64,000 nt of DNA. It comes from DASUPK01 sp963728875. GTDB lineage: Bacteria > Actinomycetota > Thermoleophilia > Solirubrobacterales > 70-9. The notes beneath the pieces are model-generated. The model was not told the origin of the DNA. It worked only from the letters and a program-made list of their open reading frames with translations, and made no database searches. The stretch covers positions 434,001 to 498,000 of the forward strand of contig CAVSLJ010000001.1 in NCBI GenBank assembly GCA_963728875.1, read 5' to 3'. Positions 48,169-56,364 of this stretch are shown one piece after another (the first letter of the stretch is position 1; the number at the start of each line of letters is the position of its first letter). Position numbers and translations under genes: made by a program.

Positions 48169-49851
48169 CTACTGGTCGGGAAGGATCTCGGGGATCCTGC
48201 CGCCGCCGAAGATCGACGGGAAGTTCGGGGCGATGCTGCAGCCCGCGTACGCCGACGGTCCACCCGGAGGCAGCGGGTTCGCGTCCACGTCGGAGTTGGG
48301 AGCGACGAAGCTCGGGTTGACGGGGACGACCAGCGAGGACTCGGGGAACTGGCCGCTCTCCGACTGCGGCGCGGCACCCGGCACGGGGGTGTGGCCCTGC
48401 GGGGTGCGGAGCACCTGCTGCCCGCCGAAGGTGTTGTCGCAGTCGTGGTTCGGGAAGATCTCCGCATTCGCGGTGGACCCCGCGCTGCCGATCGCGAAGG
48501 GCTGCAGGTAGCCGTTGCCGCGGTTGGTGGTGAGCCGCGTCGGATAGATGGACAGGGTCTCGGGCGTGAAGATCGTCATCTGCCGCGAGAGGTGGAGCGG
48601 GGCATTCTGTCCTGCCTGGAACGGCAGGAAGTCGGACACCGACGATGCCGGGTTCGAGAGGAAGTCGGTGACGACCGGCGCCTGGTAGTCCAACCAGCGC
48701 ACCAGGGGATTGAAGTTCGCGAGGAACGGGTCGAGGCCGTCCATCACCGGTCGCAGCTCGCGGACGAAGCTGCTCAGCGAGGGCAGGCCGGTCGCCGAAG
48801 CCTTGATCAGGGGATCGAGGTTCTGGAAGAGCTTGTGGGCCTTCGGCGTGACCCTGCGGACATCCCGGAGGGTCGGGCTCAGGTCGCGGGCAACCGGCCG
48901 CAGTTCATGGAAGACCGGCTGAGCATCTTGCGCAAACGTCTTCAGCCGGTTGAGGGTCAGGCGGCTCTCGTTCTCGAAGGTGGGGAAGATCTTGAAGGTG
49001 TCGGAGAGCGCGCGGCTCTGGGACGCGAGCGCGCCGAACGTCCTGTTGGATCCGACGATCGCGCCGGCCAGGGCCTGGTCGTGGTCGGTGAGGGCCGCGA
49101 AGACGTCACCGGTGTCGTGCACCAGGGTGCGCAGCGACTGCTCCTGGCTGCGCAGGGTGCCGAGCACGTCGCTCGCGTCGGAGGCGAACGGGCCGAGGTT
49201 GCCGAAGGCGTCGTTCAGGTCGAGGCCGCGGCCGTTGATCGCAAGGCCGGCGTTCTGCATCCAGGACTGGAACGCTTCGCGGGTGGGCTTGTCGAAGCCC
49301 TGGAAGATCTCGTCGATCTGCGTCTGGGTCTGGATCTGGGTCTGGGCCAGATGGCCGCCCTCGGGAATCGGATGCGGGGCGTCTCCGCCGGAGATCTGGC
49401 CGACGTCGATTGAGCTCGACTGAGCTTGGACGTCGCCGGTGTCGGCTCCCGGCTGCACCTGGCTGCCGGGGGTGAGCTCGACGTAGGTCTCGCCGAGCAG
49501 CGTCTTCGAGCGCAGAATCGCCCTGGTGTCCGAGGAGATCGGCGCGTACTGGGGCTGGATCTCGATCGTCGCCTGGGTGGTGTTGCAGACGGTCGGGTCG
49601 GTGTGACATTCGCTCTCGGGCGCCAGGCCGATCTCCTTGACCTTGCCGACCGAGACGCCGCCGATTCGGACGTCGGCCTCCTTCGACAGCGTGATGGCCT
49701 CGGGGAAGTCGGCGGTGAACCGGTAGCTCTCAGGCTTGAACGGGATGGGGCCGCCGAAGGTCACCCAGAGGAAGAGCAGCAGGCCGAAGCAGGACAGCGT
49801 GAAGCCGATCGCCACCAGGAAACGCCCAATGGAGGGTGCCTGCTTCTGCAC
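48169..49851 (-). CDS. MCE family (MlaD-domain) protein, sixth of the operon
   Basis: A 560-residue mammalian-cell-entry protein, the last of six. One N-terminal membrane helix (FLVAIGFTLSCFGLLLFLWV) anchors it; the MCE/MlaD domain follows at about 38-135 (YRFTADFPEAITLSKEADVRIGGVSVGKVKEI, read in pieces, and TLLGETYVELTPG). A long helical region and a C-terminal Pro/Gly/Asn-rich tail with cysteines complete it. MCE proteins form hexameric tubes that shuttle hydrophobic lipids to an ABC permease. Six different subunits would make one hetero-hexamer. Confidence 0.9.
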   Translation of the reverse strand: MQKQAPSIGRFLVAIGFTLSCFGLLLFLWVTFGGPIPFKPESYRFTADFPEAITLSKEADVRIGGVSVGKVKEIGLAPESECHTDPTVCNTTQATIEIQPQYAPISSDTRAILRSKTLLGETYVELTPGSQVQPGADTGDVQAQSSSIDVGQISGGDAPHPIPEGGHLAQTQIQTQTQIDEIFQGFDKPTREAFQSWMQNAGLAINGRGLDLNDAFGNLGPFASDASDVLGTLRSQEQSLRTLVHDTGDVFAALTDHDQALAGAIVGSNRTFGALASQSRALSDTFKIFPTFENESRLTLNRLKTFAQDAQPVFHELRPVARDLSPTLRDVRRVTPKAHKLFQNLDPLIKASATGLPSLSSFVRELRPVMDGLDPFLANFNPLVRWLDYQAPVVTDFLSNPASSVSDFLPFQAGQNAPLHLSRQMTIFTPETLSIYPTRLTTNRGNGYLQPFAIGSAGSTANAEIFPNHDCDNTFGGQQVLRTPQGHTPVPGAAPQSESGQFPESSLVVPVNPSFVAPNSDVDANPLPPGGPSAYAGCSIAPNFPSIFGGGRIPEILPDQ

Positions 49852-49877
49852 CTAGATCACCTCTCCGCCGGTTCGGG

Positions 49878-51203
49878 TCATGGTGGGCACACCGTCCCGA
49901 GCAGCTGTCCGAGCCCGGTGATCGCGGGGGCGATCGGGCTCGTCGCGAGGATTCCCTTGACCGTGTTGCAGGTCGCGACGACGTAGACGTGCCGGTAGAC
50001 GCCGTGCGCATCCTGCGAGCTGAAGGTGCTGTTGCCGACGTGGCCGAGCCAGCCCAGCCAGTAGAGGTACCCCTCGTCGCGGCTGGGGGTGCCGGGGGAC
50101 TCGGCACCGTTCGGGTTGTAGGCCGCCATGTTGAAGAGCTCGTTGAGCTTCGAGCCCACCGTGGTCAGGCGCGGGGTCGCGTTGACCAGGTTCTTCGCCG
50201 CCGGACGCAGAGCGCGGACCGGCGGGCGGGCGTTGACCACGAACGGACGGATCTCCTGCTTGACCGGGTCGAACGTGTTCTTGGCCAGGCTCCCGAGCGA
50301 GTCGTTGACCGGCTTCAGCTTGCGGGCGAAGGGCCGCAGGCTGTTGACCGCGGGGCCGAGCACGGTCGCAAGCTGGTCGGTCTTGGTGAGCGCGATGCGG
50401 GTCGTCCTCAGCGTCGGTCCGAGCAATCCGACCGAGCGCTCCACGTCCGGCGACTGGCTGGCGATCGCTCCGAGAGCCTGATTGGAAGCCGAGACGAGCT
50501 GCTCGATGCCCTGCCCGTCCTCACCGACGCGGCCCCAGAGGATGTTCATGTTGTGGATCAGGGTCGCGAGGTTCGCCTTGCGCTTCGCAACCTCGGTGTT
50601 GAGGCGGGCGAGCCCCCTGTTGATCGGGCCGAGGCTGCCGAGCAGCTTGCCCAGATCCTTGCCGCGTCCGTTGAGGCCCTCGCCGCCCTGGGTCAGCAGC
50701 AGCCGCAGGTACGCCCTGGTGTCACCATCGAGGGCGGAGAGGACCTGGTCGATGTTGGTGTCCGGCGCCGTGTTGGCGACCGGGATCTCATCGCCGTTCT
50801 GGTACTCGTCGTCATTCGAGTTGGGATCGGTGTCGGTGCCCGGATCGAGCTCGAGGAACATGTCCTTCAGGCCGGTCTTCGGCCGGAGCAGGATGGTCGC
50901 GTTCCTGTAGACGGGGAGGAACTTGCGGTCGATGGCCATGGTCACGACCGCGTGACCGTTCTCGTAGTCGACGGCGTCGATGTCGCCGACGCGAACCCCC
51001 GCCACGCGGACCGTCTGTCCCTGTCCGGGGGTGACCGCCTGGGCCGTGGACATGTCAGCCTTCAGCTCGAACGGCTTCTCCTCGAGCAAAGGGATCCGCA
51101 GTCGCTGGTTCTGCACGATGATGTAGGTCGCGAGCAGCCCGACGGCCAAGAGGCCGACGATGGCGAGGAAGTCGCGCAGATGTGCTCGGATCGCCGTGCG
51201 CAT
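49878..51203 (-). CDS. MCE family protein, fifth of the operon
   Basis: A 441-residue MCE protein. N-terminal helix FLAIVGLLAVGLLATYIIV, MCE domain at about 42-125 (FELKADMSTAQAVTPGQGQT, VRVAGVRVGDIDAV, TILLRPKTGLKDMFLELDPG), then a long alpha-helical part with repeated LRPFARKLKPVNDSL-like segments. The tail is the shortest of the six and has two cysteines. ATG 51203 shares one base with the stop of the preceding subunit (TGATG). Confidence 0.9.
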   Translation of the reverse strand: MRTAIRAHLRDFLAIVGLLAVGLLATYIIVQNQRLRIPLLEEKPFELKADMSTAQAVTPGQGQTVRVAGVRVGDIDAVDYENGHAVVTMAIDRKFLPVYRNATILLRPKTGLKDMFLELDPGTDTDPNSNDDEYQNGDEIPVANTAPDTNIDQVLSALDGDTRAYLRLLLTQGGEGLNGRGKDLGKLLGSLGPINRGLARLNTEVAKRKANLATLIHNMNILWGRVGEDGQGIEQLVSASNQALGAIASQSPDVERSVGLLGPTLRTTRIALTKTDQLATVLGPAVNSLRPFARKLKPVNDSLGSLAKNTFDPVKQEIRPFVVNARPPVRALRPAAKNLVNATPRLTTVGSKLNELFNMAAYNPNGAESPGTPSRDEGYLYWLGWLGHVGNSTFSSQDAHGVYRHVYVVATCNTVKGILATSPIAPAITGLGQLLGTVCPP

Positions 51204-52867
51204 CAGGGGTTCGCCCCCTTCGCGAGCGATGGCTCCTTGATGCCGTTCGCGCGCTGGAACGCGGTCCAGTCCTTGGTCCATCCGGCGAACTGCTTGGTCA
51301 GCGTGTCGATCAGCTGCTGTGCCGCGTTGTCCTTGCCGGCGGCCTTGAGCTGCCTGATGTTCGTGAGCCCGTCGAGGATGTCCGCGTAGCGCGCGGCGAG
51401 CGCGTTCTCACGCGGGCTCGCCACGGTGGCGCTCTTGCCGCTCGCCTTCGATGCCGGCGCCGGACCGATCTCGCTGTGGAGGTCCGGCGGATCCTGGGTC
51501 TCGCACGGAACGTCGGGGCGGAAGGGGGTCTTGGCGGAGGACTGCTTGGCCGGCTGCGAGCCGAGGAAGCTGAACGGGGTGACGCCGGTGAGCGGCGAGG
51601 CGATGTCCGGGGTGTTGAACGGAGCGATCGTGTTGCTGCCTCCGCCGCCGAGCACGCGGAACTCCTGCCCGTTGGCGTCGCCGGAGCGGCTCTCTCCCGC
51701 GACGCCCGTGAACCCGTAGGCGGTCTCCTGGTAGACCTTTCCCGCCGCCGGATCGCTGTCGTTGTTGGGGATGTCGGTGTTGCTCCACGGAATGACGACG
51801 TTGTTGAAGCAGGAGGACAGGGCCCGCACCTGCTCGAGGAACGGCAGCGAGGCGCTGCTCAGGGCGGCGAGATCCGGAACGGTGGGCCGCAGGTCGTCGA
51901 CCAGGCCGCGCAGCTCGGCCTGGGAGATCAGCTGGCGGAGCTGGCCGATCCACGGGTTCGCGTAATCCAGCGCCTGGTTGGCGGCCTTCACACCGGGCAG
52001 GGCCTCGCGCGCGAAAGCGCGGAGAGCCGGGAAGTCGCGGTTGAGCTTGAAGAGCGCCGGCCGGCCGACGGCGAGCGCCTTCGGCAGCTCGACGATCGCG
52101 TCGCGCAGCGATGCCTGGTGAGCGGCGAAGTCGCCGCTGACCGTGTTGAAGTTGGTGATCAGGCCCTGCAGGTCGTTGCTGTTCGCGTTCAGCTCCCTGG
52201 CGACGACGTCGAGGTTCGAGACGAACCCGGCCAGGTCGCCCGGCTGGGTTCCGAGCAGCGCCTGATTCACCTGCGACGTGTACTCGAAGGCCGCCGGCGA
52301 GGTCCGGAGGGACTCCTGGAAGCCCTTGGCGCCGCCGTACTTGTCGAGGGCGCCGCCGAACTCCTTGAGGAAGATCTGCAGGTCCTGGCGCACGGGCGCC
52401 TGCAGGGTGGTGAGGACCTCGTCGAACTGGACGGAGCTCGAGGTCTGGGTCTCGGGAATCACCGAGCCGCTGTGGAGCTCAGGAGCGCTCGGGCTGCCCG
52501 GATGGAGGTCGACGAACAGGTTGCCCTCGAGGAACAGCCGCGGCCGCAGCTGGAGCGTCGCGTCCTGGCGAACCGGCAGCGCCGAGTCCTTGAGGTCCAT
52601 GGTGACGATGGCGGCGTCCTCGCCCTTCCCGTTCGCGTCCGTCACATGCTGGACGTCGCTGACCTCGCCGACGTCCACACCCGAGATGCGAACCGGGCTC
52701 TTGACGCGGATGTTCTGCGCATCCGCGACGACAGCCTTGAGCTGGTAGCCGTGGCCGGCGAACGGGATCGACTTGGTGAAGGCGAGGTAGAAGCCGACGA
52801 AGGTCAGCACGATCGCGATCAGGCCGATCTGGACGTTGGAGAGCCGCTTCTTCCCGTTGCGCCTCAT
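51203..52867 (-). CDS. MCE family protein, fourth of the operon
   Basis: A 554-residue MCE protein. N-terminal helix QIGLIAIVLTFVGFYLAF, MCE domain at about 38-125 (LKAVVADAQNIRVKSPVRIS, GVDVGEV, LQLRPRLFLEGNLFVDLHPG), a long coiled region, and a large C-terminal region with several cysteines and Gly-rich loops. ATG 52867 follows the previous stop by one base. Upstream start candidates would read into the third subunit gene and are rejected. Confidence 0.9.
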   Translation of the reverse strand: MRRNGKKRLSNVQIGLIAIVLTFVGFYLAFTKSIPFAGHGYQLKAVVADAQNIRVKSPVRISGVDVGEVSDVQHVTDANGKGEDAAIVTMDLKDSALPVRQDATLQLRPRLFLEGNLFVDLHPGSPSAPELHSGSVIPETQTSSSVQFDEVLTTLQAPVRQDLQIFLKEFGGALDKYGGAKGFQESLRTSPAAFEYTSQVNQALLGTQPGDLAGFVSNLDVVARELNANSNDLQGLITNFNTVSGDFAAHQASLRDAIVELPKALAVGRPALFKLNRDFPALRAFAREALPGVKAANQALDYANPWIGQLRQLISQAELRGLVDDLRPTVPDLAALSSASLPFLEQVRALSSCFNNVVIPWSNTDIPNNDSDPAAGKVYQETAYGFTGVAGESRSGDANGQEFRVLGGGGSNTIAPFNTPDIASPLTGVTPFSFLGSQPAKQSSAKTPFRPDVPCETQDPPDLHSEIGPAPASKASGKSATVASPRENALAARYADILDGLTNIRQLKAAGKDNAAQQLIDTLTKQFAGWTKDWTAFQRANGIKEPSLAKGANP

Positions 52868-52868
52868 G

Positions 52869-54479
52869 TCAGTCGCCCGCCCAGAAGTCGCGCTTGCCGT
52901 CCTGCTCGAGGAACAGATCGGTCTTGCCCAGCGGCGGCACGCCCGCCGCCTTGGTGACGTTCTGAACCCCGAACGTCGGGTTGTCATTGGTCTGGCCCGG
53001 GATCAGGGCCTCGCCAAGCGCGTAGCCGGTCTGGCCCGCCTGGCAGTTCGCCTGCCCGTCGGTGACGGCCGGGCCGTAGGGGTTGCCGTGGAGGATCGGG
53101 ATGCCGTTGCTCTGCCCGGGGGTGTTCAGCGGGCTGAACAGCCCATCGTTGCCGCCGGCGGCGACCGGGTTGCTGGTGAAGCGCCCGTCGCCCTGGCCGC
53201 CGGAGTAGTTGTCCATCGGGTTCCGCGGCTGGGTGTTGGGAGATGTCGTGCCGGCGATCGTCGGCGGGATGACCCGCTCCGCGTAGCCGAACGGGGTCGG
53301 CAGCTCGAAGTGGCTGGTCAGGTAGGTCATCCAGTAGTTCCAGTAGTTGCAGACCGTCTGGGCGGGGACGATCTTCTGACCGGCGTCCTGAACGAGGTTG
53401 AACGTGTCGCCGAGGCGGGTGAGGCTGGCCAGCGTCGACGGGTCCGCGACCAACTCGTTCAGGTTGGACATGACGTCCTTGAGGTCCGTGTTCATCTGGA
53501 CGGTGCGCGGCAGCACCTTCGACCCGAGGAGGACGGTCTGATTGAGCTCGGGCAGCGCGGCCCGCAGGTCGCGGACGCCGGGGCGCAGCAGGCGCGAGAA
53601 CTCGGCGAAGTCCGCCAGGAACGGGCGCTGGACGGGCAGCGACCGGATACCCGCCTCGAGGGCGGGCGGGCCGCCGGAGATCGTGTCCCTGAGCGCCTCC
53701 GGGTCGGAGGAGATGGCGCCGAACGCGATGGCGCCGTTGGTGAACTGCTCGGCGTTGTCCAGCGCCACCGGCGCGACGATCCGGGCGGCGTCGGCGAGCT
53801 CGGGGAAGAAGCGGACGAGCTGGGTGGCCGGATCCGCGAGGGCCGTGGAGACGGGCTTCAGGTTCGCGAACAGCGGGTTGAGTGCGCCGATCGCCTGGTT
53901 CAGCGATGCGCCCCGCGCGGTGAACGCGTCGCCGAAGCCCTGCAGCACGCGCTGGCTGTTGGCGCGCGTGGCCGTGTCGAAGGTGTTGTAGACGTCGTCG
54001 AACTCGACCTGCTGGCTCGACTGGGCGAGCGGCAGCGTGGCCCCTGCCGGCATTCCCGTCTCGCTCGTGCCGCGGTCGATCTCGAGGTACTTGAGCCCGA
54101 ACGACGACCGGTAGCGGACTCGGATGGTGGAGTCGGCGGGCAGCGGGTCGGCGCTCTTGTCCAGCTTCAGGTTGAGCTTCGCGACCGTGGAGGCGCTCGA
54201 GCCGGCGGCGGTCTCGCAGCCGCTGTTCGGCGGCGCCTGGACGGTGTCGATCGACTCGACGACGCCGACGCGGTTTCCTCCGATGCGCACCTCGTTGTTG
54301 GGGCCGAGCCTGGCGGCGTCGCAGATCTCCGCCGAGACCTTGTAGGTCGGCACGAACGGCAGCCCGTTGTTCGCGTTGTACGCGAGGAAGACCGCGACGA
54401 TCACGATCAGCGTCGTGATGGCACCGACCATCGTCGGCGAGGCGGCCAGCGATCCGACGCGTGCCCGGCCGTTCACCAC
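52869..54479 (-). CDS. MCE family protein, third of the operon
   Basis: A 536-residue MCE protein. N-terminal helix MVGAITTLIVIVAVFLAYNA, MCE domain at about 40-150 (TYKVSAEICDAARLGPNNEV, RIGGNRVGVVESI, VRYRSSFGLKYLEIDRG), helical middle, and an Asn/Gly/Pro-rich tail. GTG 54479 (or the adjacent GTG 54476) has GGAGGT upstream, but that ribosome binding site can pair with ACCTCC in the same leader (54483-54505), so its translation may depend on ribosomes arriving from the second subunit gene. Confidence 0.9.
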   Translation of the reverse strand: MVNGRARVGSLAASPTMVGAITTLIVIVAVFLAYNANNGLPFVPTYKVSAEICDAARLGPNNEVRIGGNRVGVVESIDTVQAPPNSGCETAAGSSASTVAKLNLKLDKSADPLPADSTIRVRYRSSFGLKYLEIDRGTSETGMPAGATLPLAQSSQQVEFDDVYNTFDTATRANSQRVLQGFGDAFTARGASLNQAIGALNPLFANLKPVSTALADPATQLVRFFPELADAARIVAPVALDNAEQFTNGAIAFGAISSDPEALRDTISGGPPALEAGIRSLPVQRPFLADFAEFSRLLRPGVRDLRAALPELNQTVLLGSKVLPRTVQMNTDLKDVMSNLNELVADPSTLASLTRLGDTFNLVQDAGQKIVPAQTVCNYWNYWMTYLTSHFELPTPFGYAERVIPPTIAGTTSPNTQPRNPMDNYSGGQGDGRFTSNPVAAGGNDGLFSPLNTPGQSNGIPILHGNPYGPAVTDGQANCQAGQTGYALGEALIPGQTNDNPTFGVQNVTKAAGVPPLGKTDLFLEQDGKRDFWAGD

Positions 54480-54482
54480 GGC

Positions 54483-54505
54483 ACCTCCGTATATGTAGAG
54501 GAGGT
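54483..54505 (-). promoter_or_regulatory. Shine-Dalgarno-sequestering hairpin before the third MCE gene
   Basis: In the mRNA ACCUCC (54505-54500) pairs perfectly with GGAGGU (54488-54483), leaving an 11-nt loop. The GGAGG is the ribosome binding site of the gene starting at 54479. A 12-codon reading frame starting in this leader overlaps the start. Confidence 0.55.
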
Positions 54506-54510
54506 CATGG

Positions 54511-56364
54511 TCATTGGCCGAGGAGGAAGTTGAGGAGGTCCTGGGTGGTGGTGCCGCTGGGGGCGCCCCCGTTCAGGCCGAGCCCCTGTCCCAGCTGGGG
54601 CAGCTGGGGCAGCTGAGGCAGCTGCGGCAGCTGGGGCAAGGGAACCCCGGGCAGCAGGTCCTTGAGCTTCTTCTTGACGTCGTCCGGGATCTTGTTCGGG
54701 TCGACGCCCTTGAGGATCTTGTCGATCTGCTTCTGCTGTTCGGGTGTCGGCGCCGGCGCCTGCTGCCGCGGGCCGACCGGGGCAGTGGGGGCGATGGTCG
54801 CCGAGTTGAGCCCGGCTGAGGTGTGAGGCGTGTCGGCGGGGTTGCAGATGGAGAGCTGGTTGCTGCCGTCCGGGCAGACGCTCGGGTCGTAGCGGCCCAG
54901 GTTCCCGAACAGCCCCGAGGGGTTGGTGCCGTAGTTGATGCCGGGCTGCTTGTCGCCCAGGATCCCCGCGCACTCGGCGAAGTCCCTCGGGTTCGTCGTC
55001 TGACCGCCGCCCTCGGCCGGGACGGTGGGGCCCGTCTGGTATCCGCAGGTCGGGCTGGTGCCCGGCGCGGCGACCAGGGTGATCCCCAGAGCGTGGCCCA
55101 GCTGGTCGAAGAGGTTCAGCGAGTTCGTCTGGACGTAGGCGTAGTTGAGGAGGCCCTCCATCCCGTTGTAGCCGGGGTTGCCGCCGCTGGGGTTGGAGCC
55201 GGAGGGGGCGCCGTCGCCCCATTTGCAGTTGACGGTCTGGTCGCCGTGGAGAGTGGTGCCGAGCTTCTGGTCGAGCTGCTGGACGCGCTGGTCCGCCTGC
55301 CCCGGCTGCTCGCGGAGGTCGTAGCGGGCGCAGGCATCCTCCTCCACCGCGTTCTTCGGGTCGGAGATGCTCTCGAGGAACTGAGCGACCTGGTCAGCGG
55401 CGGGGTAGGCCTTCGTGCTGGCCTGGGTGAGCGCTGCGATCTCCTCGTTGCTGTTGGCGAGGGCGGTCTTGCCGATATGTGCCGCCCCGCCGAGCGAAGT
55501 GAGGGACTGCTCGGTGCCGCTGTTGAACGCGGGCAGGTTGGTGGCCAGCTTGTTGAGGCCCGGCGCCGCCGCGTGCAGGTCGGTGAGCAGCGGCGTCTGC
55601 TGCTCGGCCAGCTTGCCGAGCTGGGACGCCGTCGGCTTCAGCTGGGTGAGGAAGTCGTCAAGCAGGTGGAAGTTCTGTGCCAGGTCGCTGGAGCGCTCGG
55701 CCGAGATCGCCGCCGTCCGCCCGGCGTTGTCGATGAAGTGGACGACGTCCTCCTTGCGGTTGGCGAGCTGCTGGAAGATCGCGTCCGCGTTCGTGTTGAG
55801 CTCGGCGATCGTCGTGTTCTGCTGGCCGAGGATGTTCAGCACCTGCTTGAGCTGCTGGAGGGCCGGGGCACCGGCGCGGATCGCGGCGTTGAGGTTCTCG
55901 GCGTTGCCGTCGAGAGCCGTTCCGAACTCGTTGATCAGCAGCGTGAGCCGATCCTTGAACGGCTCGCGCAGGGTGTTCTGGGCCAGGTCAGGCTGGACGA
56001 TGGTCTTGTTGCGGGCCGCGGGAATCGGCCCGTTGAGGGGCTGGGTCGAGGTGCCGGGCTGACAATCCAGGAAGTACTCGGCGATCAGCGACTGCGGCTC
56101 CGAGGAACAGCTGGCATCCGCCTTGAACTCGGGGAAGCCCGAGTCGACCTCGAAGGTGACCAGCGCGGTCTTCTGCGGGGTGATGTCGAGGTCGGTGATC
56201 GCTCCCGCCTTGGCGCCGGCGACGCGAAGCTCCGACCCCTTGACGAGACCGAAGGCGTTGAAGAGCTCGGCCTGGTAGGTGTGGCTCCCGGACGCGCCCG
56301 CGCCGGCGACGAGGTAGGCCGGGACCACCGCGATCAGAGCACCTATGAGCAGGAGCCGCTTCAT
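54511..56364 (-). CDS. MCE family protein, second of the operon, with Leu-Pro-Gln repeat tail
   Basis: A 617-residue MCE protein, the longest of the six. An N-terminal hydrophobic segment (LLLIGALIAVVPAYLVAGAG) anchors it; MCE domain at about 28-130 (YQAELFNAFGLVKGSELRVA, GAKAGAITDLDI, SLIAEYFLDCQPG). A long helical middle follows, then cysteine-containing loops. The C-terminus is unusual: Gln/Pro-rich, with a run of Leu-Pro-Gln units encoded by a 9-bp tandem repeat, and a hydrophobic end (QDLLNFLLG). ATG 56364 overlaps the previous stop (ATGA). Confidence 0.9.
   Translation of the reverse strand: MKRLLLIGALIAVVPAYLVAGAGASGSHTYQAELFNAFGLVKGSELRVAGAKAGAITDLDITPQKTALVTFEVDSGFPEFKADASCSSEPQSLIAEYFLDCQPGTSTQPLNGPIPAARNKTIVQPDLAQNTLREPFKDRLTLLINEFGTALDGNAENLNAAIRAGAPALQQLKQVLNILGQQNTTIAELNTNADAIFQQLANRKEDVVHFIDNAGRTAAISAERSSDLAQNFHLLDDFLTQLKPTASQLGKLAEQQTPLLTDLHAAAPGLNKLATNLPAFNSGTEQSLTSLGGAAHIGKTALANSNEEIAALTQASTKAYPAADQVAQFLESISDPKNAVEEDACARYDLREQPGQADQRVQQLDQKLGTTLHGDQTVNCKWGDGAPSGSNPSGGNPGYNGMEGLLNYAYVQTNSLNLFDQLGHALGITLVAAPGTSPTCGYQTGPTVPAEGGGQTTNPRDFAECAGILGDKQPGINYGTNPSGLFGNLGRYDPSVCPDGSNQLSICNPADTPHTSAGLNSATIAPTAPVGPRQQAPAPTPEQQKQIDKILKGVDPNKIPDDVKKKLKDLLPGVPLPQLPQLPQLPQLPQLGQGLGLNGGAPSGTTTQDLLNFLLGQ
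54592..54636. repeat. Five tandem 9-bp units encoding Leu-Pro-Gln
   Basis: Units CAGCTGGGG, CAGCTGGGG, CAGCTGAGG, CAGCTGCGG, CAGCTGGGG on the plus strand, in frame in the second MCE gene. Probably length-variable by slippage. Confidence 0.8.

Noticed and set aside
54592..54636. A CRISPR-like or VNTR array
   Set aside because: The 9-bp units have no spacers and are in frame in an MCE gene; a coding tandem repeat.
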